A stretch of DNA of 13,297 nt, from contig JBJOND010000076.1 in assembly GCA_046052065.1 (NCBI GenBank), positions 1 through 13,297 of the forward strand, written 5' to 3'. The notes under the pieces were generated by a model, which was not told where the DNA came from, made no database searches, and worked only from the letters and a program-made list of their open reading frames with translations. The stretch is from CAINEC01 sp046052065 (lineage in GTDB: Bacteria > Bacteroidota > Bacteroidia > AKYH767-A > OLB10). Position 1 is the stretch's first letter, and each line of letters starts with the position of its first letter. The position numbers were made by a program, and so were the translations under genes. Shown here piece by piece: positions 8,201 through 13,297 of the stretch.

Positions 8201-9669
8201 GTACTATAAACAAACCTTCATTAACAGGTAATTTAACGCTTCAAAAAGTAAATCTTACACTCGATTATTTAAAAACAACTTATAATTTAAATACGGAGCT
8301 AGAATTGCTAAATAATAAAATACTTTTTAAAGATGTAATCATAAATGATATTAAAGGAAATCAGGCTATACTAAATGGTTCGATAAAGCATAATTATTTA
8401 AAGGATTGGAATTTTGATCTAGAGTTTAAAGCGAACAATATACAGGTTCTAAATACAACGGCTAGTGATAATGATATTTATTACGGTGAGGCTTATGCAT
8501 CTGGTAGTACTGTAATTAAAGGACCAGTTGATAACCTCATATTTATTATCGGGTTAAAATCGGAGAAGGGAACTAAAATTTATATTCCGTTGAGTAACCC
8601 TGAGGAAATTAGTAAGACCGGGTTTGTTACATTCGTGGATCAGTCTACTAGCATATCAAATAGTTTAAAACAAGATTCGATTGATTTTAGTGGTATGACA
8701 ATCGATATGTCGCTGGAAGCAACTACAGATGCTACCATACTTTTAGTTTTTGATTCGAAAATTGGCGATGTGATAGAAGGGACAGGAAAGGGTAATTTAC
8801 GAATGACTGTAACACCTACCGAAGATTTAAAGATGTACGGTAATTATGAATTGGAAAGTGGGAAGTACTTATTTACCATGCAAAATGTGCTGAATAAAAA
8901 CTTTTACCTCGAGCGTGGAGGTTATATTCGTTGGAATGGCGATCCTTATGATGCAAACATAAATATAAGTGCATTGTATAAACCTAAGGTAAGTTTATTC
9001 GATTTGTTTCAGGATAGTACCTTTAAGAAAAATGTTCCCGTTACCCTAAAACTAAATCTGACAGATAAATTATTCAATCCTAATATCTCTTTCGATATTA
9101 GTGTTCAAAATGTAGATCCAACAGTTGAAACGCAAATTAAGCGATTAATCAATACGGAAGAAGAAAAATACAGACAAGCTATTTCGCTTATTGTTGCAAA
9201 GCGATTTACAACACCTAGTGATTTAAGTGACCGTGGCGGTGTAAGTTCAGGTGCAATTGTAGGATCTAACGCATATGAACTTTTAACTAACCAACTTAGT
9301 AATTGGGCATCTCAGATAAGTGATCAGTTTGATGTCAATGTTAGCTATAATCCAGGTGATCAGGTTACCAATGATCAAATTGAAGTGGGCGTCCAAACAT
9401 CCATATTTAATAATAGAATTCTGATAGATGTCAGTGGTGGTACCGCAAATACACCAACCAAAGGACAAAATACCACTAATATAGTCGGTGATTTTAATGT
9501 GGAGTATATGGCAAGTAAAGATGGACGATTTAAGTTAAAAGCGTTTAACAGGTCAAATAATAATACGCTAATTAATAACATTAACTCGAACTATACACAA
9601 GGAGTAGGGGTTTTCTATCGCCAAGAGTTTAATTCGTTTAAAGAGTTATTTAGAAGAAAAAACAAGTAG
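5278..9669 (+). CDS. tamB: TamB-like translocation/assembly module protein (DUF490/AsmA-like)
   Basis: Very large (1463-residue) inner-membrane-anchored periplasmic protein of the TamB family, expected to bridge the envelope as a long beta-taco and assist outer-membrane protein assembly or lipid transport, with a TamA/TamL partner in the outer membrane. Seen: a basic N-terminus followed by one hydrophobic anchor (about 9-24, VAFVLLGFVLLFFSLKM), an AsmA-like opening with YLSNELDCKVSVGAVDI (44-60), long beta-repeat-like polar sequence, and a C-terminal TamB domain from about residue 1000. Hallmarks of that domain include YYGEAYASGSTVIKGPVDNL near 1067-1086, a GNYELESGKYLFTM stretch, and the region around FYLERGGYIRWNGDPYDANI near 1205-1224. 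It ends in GVGVFYRQEFNSFKELF, a typical final strand. The GTG at 5278 is chosen because the next in-frame Met is Met26, inside or after the anchor. No tamA/tamL is in the window. The stop is doubled in frame (TAGTAG). Confidence 0.92.
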   Translation: MKIKKIGKIVAFVLLGFVLLFFSLKMAIKSPAVQTWAVNLVGTYLSNELDCKVSVGAVDIKFFKTVQLDDVYFADQKKDTVIYAPELNVTFSAFSIPKQRIIVSEVELNRARIGLVRYANPRDFNIDFIIDYFSSSEKKKSKSQKWDLKIEDVKLTDNIVSYRDLKYNEPTSCINWDDACFSKVNLHITDIIPDTNITTLNIRQLSLKEKSGFIVNSFSSKVTLSDGLFDFKSLAVKTPYSDIFCDFNMKYASIEDFEDFINKVNCKGQIYDSKVSFKDLKFFSSELKDVDESIYISGTYKGTVSKFKTKNLVLKFTDNLYFRGNVAMTGLPDIESTSMFIEASDLCVNKKDVESLPQYPFDLKKNILLPNNISLLGMMHFTGSFDGYINDFVTRGNIITNLGKVYTDINLKVGQEDKNTIYQGDLGLDNFDVGKFWKLDPEVGPVTLNVKVKGRGLNVKNVVADIEGKVNRMYLHGYSYSGITLNGKFAKKLFNGEFIVADPNLDMDFQGDIDFTGKLPEMHFNSTVRTAMLSKLKLIDRDLSANVTTDITINLIGDNLENTQGTISIEDLHYSENDKSISINQIDVESVINDKRILKINSDAFNCLLTGKFNLDKVIPASKTVFTNYIPTNTASQMSKEVPQKLNFKIDLNSVQSILDVFYPALKISDNTSISGNLNSEAFQLSLDAKSKFVGFENLSLHNFLLSGETAGDNFQLQTSLDSVYIDDELLIGEVDLSGITRYDTASIHVELAGEEKKINNADFRFDTKFLPTGYTTLKVIPDHLVMNGSTWFLSKENYMLIDSTGVLFSKFDFNSEDQFVGISGIVSPDTTAKLKVRFENFETGNLNDILKIYDAQISGIANGEAEIASLLKKPLIDADLSIKRLCWFADTLGDANIITEFDGNNNVVAIRGDLTNGGDKNFLINGKYFLKDTDDELDFTIKVKKTRLQTFSHYAEDIFSNLSGIVSGELKLLGTINKPSLTGNLTLQKVNLTLDYLKTTYNLNTELELLNNKILFKDVIINDIKGNQAILNGSIKHNYLKDWNFDLEFKANNIQVLNTTASDNDIYYGEAYASGSTVIKGPVDNLIFIIGLKSEKGTKIYIPLSNPEEISKTGFVTFVDQSTSISNSLKQDSIDFSGMTIDMSLEATTDATILLVFDSKIGDVIEGTGKGNLRMTVTPTEDLKMYGNYELESGKYLFTMQNVLNKNFYLERGGYIRWNGDPYDANINISALYKPKVSLFDLFQDSTFKKNVPVTLKLNLTDKLFNPNISFDISVQNVDPTVETQIKRLINTEEEKYRQAISLIVAKRFTTPSDLSDRGGVSSGAIVGSNAYELLTNQLSNWASQISDQFDVNVSYNPGDQVTNDQIEVGVQTSIFNNRILIDVSGGTANTPTKGQNTTNIVGDFNVEYMASKDGRFKLKAFNRSNNNTLINNINSNYTQGVGVFYRQEFNSFKELFRRKNK

Positions 9670-9689
9670 TAGGTTACCCCTGTAATTAT

Positions 9690-9722
9690 ATTAAAATTTG
9701 CATTTAAAATGTAATTTTTTTT
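9690..9722 (+). terminator. Weak possible A/T-only terminator after tamB
   Basis: ATTAAAATTT (9690-9699) pairs with AAAATGTAAT (9706-9715) at 8 of 10 positions around a 6-base loop, followed by a run of eight T (9715-9722). The position 20 bases after the tamB stop suits an intrinsic terminator. The stem has no G-C pairs apart from possible wobble, so it would be weak and may be chance in such A/T-rich DNA. Confidence 0.3.
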
Positions 9723-9776
9723 AATATCACTATTGCTTGCCCCTATATATATGATTTTTATTATAATTCTATTTGG

Positions 9777-9804
9777 TTGTTTAAAGTAAAAATTCGCAAC
9801 TTTG
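9777..9804 (+). promoter_or_regulatory. Probable promoter of the AT-hook protein gene (TTG-N17-CAACTTTG)
   Basis: TTG at 9777-9779 is followed after 17 bases by CAACTTTG (9797-9804), which differs from the Bacteroidota -7 consensus TAnnTTTG at one of six fixed positions. The spacing is right for a -33/-7 pair. Transcription would start near 9811, giving a leader of about 16 bases before the ATG at 9827. The rest of the tamB-to-9827 gap (157 bases) is A/T-rich with no gene seen. Confidence 0.5.
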
Positions 9805-9826
9805 CTTCACAGATTAGAACAATATT

Positions 9827-10378
9827 ATGACAAATCAAACGAACAGTGTTAAAGCACTATTAAAAGAGCTCGAAAACGGTAAGCGTCAGCTGAAGGCAGA
9901 ATTCGATCGCAGTATGGGTGCATTAGATGCAGCTATTAAAGTATTATCAATTTCAAAATTAGAACCATCTGATTTCTTAAGAGGCGGATTAGAGCGCAAG
10001 CCAGGTCGTCCGATGAAAGGTGAAATTGACTTGAAAATGATTGTACGTAAAATCAAAGGCAAGGGCAAAAGAGGACGTCCTGTTGGTTCACGTGCACAGT
10101 TTCATGGGAACTTAACTCAAACTCTTTACGAACTTGTAATGTCTCAGAAGCGTTTCATTCATAATCGTGATATTGTTGCTTTAATGATGAAGAAATATCC
10201 AGATGTTGATCGTTCAGAATTTGCGAAAAAAGTATCTGTATTATTGGCTTCATTGAAAAAGCAAGAGCGTTTGGTTACTTATCAAGATGGCGGATACCGC
10301 AAGAATATGTTCTGGGGTGCACGCGAGTGGATGAAAAGTGGTAAGCCTGTAAAAGGAAAAGAACCAAAGAAATATTAA
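9827..10378 (+). CDS. Basic AT-hook protein with probable C-terminal winged helix
   Basis: No named family recognised. The 183-residue protein is strongly basic. Residues 5-42 look like an amphipathic helix or coiled coil (VKALLKELENGKRQLKAEF). Two AT-hook-like cores follow: RKPGRPMKG (57-65) and GKRGRPVGSR (80-89), the second containing a canonical RGRP. Residues about 95-168 look like a winged helix: helices over TLYELVMSQKRF, HNRDIVALMMKKYP and SEFAKKVSVLLASLKKQ, then a strand/wing LVTYQDGGYRKNMFWGA. The arrangement resembles HARE-type HTH domains. The C-terminus is Lys-rich (GKPVKGKEPKKY). The inferred role is binding A/T-rich DNA in the minor groove, as an architectural protein or transcription regulator; no enzymatic motif is visible. 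The gene has its own promoter-like sequence, appears monocistronic, and converges on dnaK across a shared terminator. Confidence 0.85.
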   Translation: MTNQTNSVKALLKELENGKRQLKAEFDRSMGALDAAIKVLSISKLEPSDFLRGGLERKPGRPMKGEIDLKMIVRKIKGKGKRGRPVGSRAQFHGNLTQTLYELVMSQKRFIHNRDIVALMMKKYPDVDRSEFAKKVSVLLASLKKQERLVTYQDGGYRKNMFWGAREWMKSGKPVKGKEPKKY

Positions 10379-10391
10379 ATTATACTATATG

Positions 10392-10422
10392 AAAAAAGGG
10401 CTGAAATTTCAGCCCTTTTTTT
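10392..10422. terminator. Bidirectional intrinsic terminator between AT-hook gene and dnaK
   Basis: A6 - GGGCTGAAATTTCAGCCC - T7: the central 18 bases are a perfect palindrome (10398-10415), giving a 7-bp stem GGGCTGA/TCAGCCC with an AATT loop. It is flanked by A's on the left and T's on the right, so both strands end in a U-run. It lies 13 bases after the AT-hook gene stop and 21 bases from the dnaK stop, exactly where both convergent transcripts should end. Confidence 0.93.
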
Positions 10423-10443
10423 GTTTTCAATTATTCTTGAGAA

Positions 10444-12342
10444 TTATTTTTTCTCATCTTTTACTTCTTCAAATTCAACATCAGTAACATTGTCACCAGC
10501 ATTATTAGCAGGCCCTTGTTCAGGCGCACCTTCAGTTGGCTGACTTGCGTTATACATGTCTTGTGAAGCCGCTTGCCATGCGGCATTCATATTGTTCATT
10601 GCAGTTTCAATTCCTGCTAAATCACGATTTTTATGAGCTTCTTTTAGTTCATTTAATCCGGTTTCAATAGCAGACTTCTTATCCGCTGGAATTTTATCGC
10701 CAAACTCATTTAATTGCTTTTCACTTTGGAAAATCAATGAATCAGCCTGGTTGATTTTTTCAGTTTCTTCTTTCACTTTACGATCTGCATCTGCATTAGC
10801 CTCAGCTTCTTGCTTCATACGCTTAATTTCATCATCATTCAATCCTGATGAAGCTTCAATACGAATATTTTGACTTTTGCCAGTTGCTTTATCCTTAGCA
10901 GTTACATGAAGAATTCCGTTTGCATCAATATCAAAAATAACTTCAATTTGAGGAACACCACGTGGAGCAGGAGGGATGCTATCTAAGTGAAAACGACCAA
11001 TTGTTCTATTGTCTTTTGCCATCGGTCTTTCTCCTTGTAAAATGTGAATCTCTACAGATGGCTGATTGTCTGAAGCTGTCGAAAACACTTCTGATTTCTT
11101 AGATGGAATTGTTGTATTAGATTCAATTAGTTTCGTCATAACACCACCCATTGTTTCAATTCCTAATGATAATGGTGTAACGTCAAGTAATAATACATCT
11201 TTAACTTCTCCCGTTAATACGGCACCTTGAATAGCAGCTCCTAAAGCAACTACTTCATCAGGGTTAACACCTTTTGAAGGTTTTTTACCAAAGAATTTTT
11301 CAACGATTTCCTGTATAGCAGGAATTCTTGTAGATCCTCCAACTAAAATTACTTCATCAATATTTGATGCCGACATTTTAGCATCTGCTAATGCTTTTTT
11401 GCATGGCTCTAAAGTTCTTTGAATTAAAGAGTCAGCTAATTGCTCAAACTTAGCACGTGTTAATGTTTTAACTAAGTGTTTCGGTATTCCATCAACTGGC
11501 ATAATATAAGGCAAGTTGATTTCTGTTTGAGAAGAACTTGATAGTTCAATCTTCGCTTTCTCAGCAGCTTCTTTTAAACGCTGCATTGCCATTGGATCTT
11601 TTTTCAAGTCAATGCCTTCATCGTTCTTAAACTCCTGACTTAACCAATCAATAATCACTTGGTCAAAGTCATCGCCACCTAAGTGGGTATCACCATTAGT
11701 CGACTTTACTTCAAATACGCCATCACCTAATTCCAAAATAGAAATATCAAATGTACCACCACCTAAATCGAATACTGCAACTTTGGTATCAGTATGCTTT
11801 TTATCTAAACCGTATGCTAATGCAGCAGCAGTAGGTTCGTTAATAATTCTCAGTACTTTTAATCCTGAAATTTCACCCGCTTCTTTGGTAGCCTGGCGCT
11901 GCGCATCATTAAAATATGCTGGCACTGTGATTACTGCTTCGCTAACTTCATATCCTAAATAATCTTCAGCCGTCTTCTTCATTTTTTGTAAAATCATTGC
12001 TGAGAGCTCTTGCGGAGTATATAAACGCTCATCAATTTTTACTCTTGGCGTATTGTTATCACCCTTCACTACTTCATATGGTACTCGGGAAATTTCATTC
12101 GACATTTTATCGAATGATTCGCCCATGAAGCGCTTAATTGATTGAATTGTATGCTTAGGGTTTGTTATTGCCTGGCGCTTTGCAGGGTCTCCTACTTTGC
12201 GCTCTCCATCTTTTATAAAGGCAACTATTGATGGTGTTGTTCTGCGACCTTCACTGTTCGCAATTACTGCTGGCTCATTGCCTTCCATTACAGCAACGCA
12301 AGAGTTCGTTGTTCCAAGGTCAATTCCAATTACTTTTCTCAT
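10444..12342 (-). CDS. dnaK: Chaperone protein DnaK (Hsp70)
   Basis: ATP-dependent Hsp70 chaperone that binds exposed hydrophobic peptides, working with DnaJ and GrpE in the cytoplasm. Seen: phosphate-1 motif IGIDLGTTNSCVAV (5-18), ITVPAYFNDAQRQATKEAG (138-156), INEPTAAALAYG (167-178), phosphate-2 motif FDLGGGTFDIS (191-201), adenosine motif VILVGGSTRIPAIQ (331-344), interdomain linker DVLLLDVTPLSLG (382-394), beta substrate-binding domain to about 505 with GERPMAKDN and DIDANGILHVTAKDKATGK, helical lid about 506-600, a Gln/Asn/Gly-rich disordered stretch, and an acidic tail VEFEEVKDEKK. The length of 632 is normal and it appears complete. No grpE or dnaJ adjoins it. It is probably monocistronic, ending at the shared terminator. 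The 134 bases upstream carry a sigma-54-like element and a TGTCA palindrome, described separately; no CIRCE is present. Confidence 0.99.
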   Translation of the reverse strand: MRKVIGIDLGTTNSCVAVMEGNEPAVIANSEGRRTTPSIVAFIKDGERKVGDPAKRQAITNPKHTIQSIKRFMGESFDKMSNEISRVPYEVVKGDNNTPRVKIDERLYTPQELSAMILQKMKKTAEDYLGYEVSEAVITVPAYFNDAQRQATKEAGEISGLKVLRIINEPTAAALAYGLDKKHTDTKVAVFDLGGGTFDISILELGDGVFEVKSTNGDTHLGGDDFDQVIIDWLSQEFKNDEGIDLKKDPMAMQRLKEAAEKAKIELSSSSQTEINLPYIMPVDGIPKHLVKTLTRAKFEQLADSLIQRTLEPCKKALADAKMSASNIDEVILVGGSTRIPAIQEIVEKFFGKKPSKGVNPDEVVALGAAIQGAVLTGEVKDVLLLDVTPLSLGIETMGGVMTKLIESNTTIPSKKSEVFSTASDNQPSVEIHILQGERPMAKDNRTIGRFHLDSIPPAPRGVPQIEVIFDIDANGILHVTAKDKATGKSQNIRIEASSGLNDDEIKRMKQEAEANADADRKVKEETEKINQADSLIFQSEKQLNEFGDKIPADKKSAIETGLNELKEAHKNRDLAGIETAMNNMNAAWQAASQDMYNASQPTEGAPEQGPANNAGDNVTDVEFEEVKDEKK

Positions 12343-12378
12343 ATGTTTGATTTTTAGTTTTAAAATTTCGCGACCGTT

Positions 12379-12394
12379 GGCAATAGATATGCCA
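12379..12394 (-). promoter_or_regulatory. Sigma-54-like -24/-12 promoter element upstream of dnaK
   Basis: On the minus strand the sequence is TGGCATATCTATTGCC. TGGCA and TTGC match the core of the sigma-54 consensus TGGCAC-N5-TTGCW, and GG and GC are separated by exactly 10 bases as required. Transcription would start near 12368, giving a leader of about 26 bases before the dnaK ATG. No TAnnTTTG -7 element is seen in the dnaK upstream region. The same bases form a GGCA-N7-TGCC inverted repeat, so a protein operator is an alternative reading. Confidence 0.5.
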
Positions 12395-12405
12395 CCTAAA
12401 AAATC

Positions 12406-12421
12406 TGTCAGAAATCTGACA
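12406..12421. promoter_or_regulatory. Palindromic operator/activator site upstream of dnaK
   Basis: TGTCAGAAATCTGACA is a perfect inverted repeat with 7-base arms around AA (TGTCA-N6-TGACA). It begins 12 bases upstream of the sigma-54-like -24 element. The N6-spaced dyad is the usual shape of a dimeric HTH binding site, such as that of a sigma-54 enhancer-binding protein or a heat-shock regulator. It is not the CIRCE sequence bound by HrcA. The binding protein is unknown. Confidence 0.55.
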
Positions 12422-12449
12422 ATTAATCGTAAATAGCATTAAATAAATA

Positions 12450-12462
12450 TGACAAGGTGACA
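12450..12462. repeat. Direct repeat of TGACA half-sites upstream of dnaK
   Basis: TGACAAGGTGACA contains two TGACA copies in direct orientation, 8 bases apart. The centre lies about 42-43 bases (four helical turns) from the centre of the TGTCA-N6-TGACA palindrome and shares its half-site. It may be a second, degenerate site for the same regulator; this is inferred from sequence similarity and spacing only. Confidence 0.35.
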
Positions 12463-12476
12463 AATAGTCTTTTATT

Positions 12477-13297
12477 CTAGTTGAAAAGGCCCTTTGTGTA
12501 TTTACCGTAAAGCAATGAGTCCTGCGATGGAGTATTGAACTTAATATTGGAAACTGCACTCGACCATCGACTTGTAAATATACCTTTACCATTACTTAAG
12601 TTAGTGTATTCAGGTATGTAATTAACTGTATTGCCTGGGGCATTAACTTGAATATAGTTATACAAATCAGGAGTGCCTACAGTAAAAATAAAATCAGCAG
12701 CAACAGAACCTATAGGTCTACTCACGGAATTGTCTTTGGGGATGCGTTGCTTCAAGTAACTAAAAAAGGAAGCACCATCGAGTAGAAATGTTAAGGACTG
12801 TCCGCCGTTGCTGGTAGTGCTTAATATATTATCGAAATAATAATCAACTTGCTTTTCGGTTCCAACAGTAGCACCAGGCTTGAATTCTATATACTTAAAA
12901 CGCATAATCAAACCATATACTTTCCCATTCTTGGCAGAGCCGATTTTAATGTTATATGGAAAGTCTGATGCGAGATTTATTTTTGATGAAGGAAAAAGGC
13001 TCTGCTGACTAATTGATTCAACTAAATTCGTAGTTGCCAAAGAGGTAAGTCCTGTTGTTTTGTTTTTTAATTCAAAGCGATATTCTGCATCTGTTTTTAA
13101 TTTAAAATAAGGCTTTAAATTGATACTTCCGTTAACACGCTCTTGAAGAAAAAGCTGATACAATCTGTGTTTCTCATCGGTAAAAAGCCCTTCTTCTTTC
13201 TGTTTGCTAAATGTAGGTTTTAATAAAATTGTATCAGTTTGTTGTCCATTAATCAAACTATAAATTGTTACTTCAACTTCTGAAGTATCGTAGTAAA
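12477..13297 (-). CDS. Probable Bacteroidota surface lipoprotein, C-terminal part (N-terminus outside window)
   Basis: The minus-strand frame stays open to the last base of the window, so the start and any lipoprotein signal lie beyond the right edge. The codon at 13256 is an internal TTG (Leu), not a likely start; upstream in frame reads YYDTSEVEVTIYSLINGQQT. The visible 273 residues are beta-rich and polar, with alternating strands such as DAEYRFELKNKTTG and GKVYGLIMRFKYIEF, and a late stretch TNLSNGKGIFTSRWS near the C-terminus. This layout resembles Bacteroidota lipoproteins annotated as hypothetical or DUF4249-like, which often end in a conserved NGxGIFxSR block; I recognise the pattern but cannot confirm the family. 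No catalytic motif is visible. The gene is in the same direction as dnaK, with 134 bases between them and no clear terminator, so some read-through into dnaK is possible. Confidence 0.75.
   Translation of the reverse strand, partial: YYDTSEVEVTIYSLINGQQTDTILLKPTFSKQKEEGLFTDEKHRLYQLFLQERVNGSINLKPYFKLKTDAEYRFELKNKTTGLTSLATTNLVESISQQSLFPSSKINLASDFPYNIKIGSAKNGKVYGLIMRFKYIEFKPGATVGTEKQVDYYFDNILSTTSNGGQSLTFLLDGASFFSYLKQRIPKDNSVSRPIGSVAADFIFTVGTPDLYNYIQVNAPGNTVNYIPEYTNLSNGKGIFTSRWSSAVSNIKFNTPSQDSLLYGKYTKGLFN

Noticed and set aside
9670..9826. Possible small gene or RNA in the tamB to AT-hook gap
   Set aside because: No start/stop pair of useful length and no stable structure apart from a weak A/T hairpin; the gap is adequately explained by a terminator and promoter.
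12343..12476. Search for a CIRCE element (TTAGCACTC-N9-GAGTGCTAA) upstream of dnaK
   Set aside because: No such inverted repeat is present; the only strong dyad there is TGTCAGAAATCTGACA.
12320..12592. 90-codon minus-strand frame spanning the dnaK upstream region
   Set aside because: It overlaps the dnaK start and the lipoprotein gene end in another frame, has low-complexity Cys/His-rich translation, and covers the promoter elements.

Overview
The window looks like chromosomal DNA from a member of the Bacteroidota. It is A+T-rich, has no obvious Shine-Dalgarno sequences, and shows TAnnTTTG-type -7 promoter elements. It encodes a Bacteroidota-style topoisomerase IV A subunit, a very large TamB-like protein transcribed divergently from tsaD, and a surface-lipoprotein-like protein of a kind common in this phylum. 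I cannot resolve genus. Most of the window is core housekeeping sequence. I see no mobile element, CRISPR array, rRNA or tRNA.

Layout: (1) A plus-strand pair, topoisomerase IV subunit A (parC, its N-terminus at or just beyond the left edge) and an RsmB-type rRNA cytosine methyltransferase, overlaps by one base (TAATG). (2) A minus-strand pair, tsaD followed by a membrane-anchored coiled-coil protein of unknown function, converges on rsmB with only 5 bases between the stop codons. (3) tsaD is divergent from a 1463-residue TamB-like inner-membrane/periplasmic protein, with a 99-base shared promoter region. (4) A 183-residue basic protein carries two AT-hook-like motifs and a probable C-terminal winged helix. 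It converges on dnaK across a near-perfect bidirectional terminator palindrome. (5) dnaK (minus strand) has its own upstream control region. (6) At the right edge is the C-terminal part of a probable surface lipoprotein, whose reading frame stays open to the end of the window.

Functionally the genes cover chromosome decatenation (ParC), rRNA modification (RsmB), tRNA t6A formation (TsaD), outer-membrane biogenesis (TamB), protein folding (DnaK) and possibly nucleoid organisation or transcription control (the AT-hook protein). They do not form one pathway.

The most noteworthy signals are not in the housekeeping enzymes themselves. They are: the dnaK upstream region, where a sigma-54-like -24/-12 element lies next to a perfect TGTCA-N6-TGACA palindrome and further TGACA half-sites, with no CIRCE element and no TAnnTTTG box; the AT-hook/winged-helix protein; the shortened C-terminal domain of ParC; and the uncharacterised coiled-coil protein downstream of tsaD.
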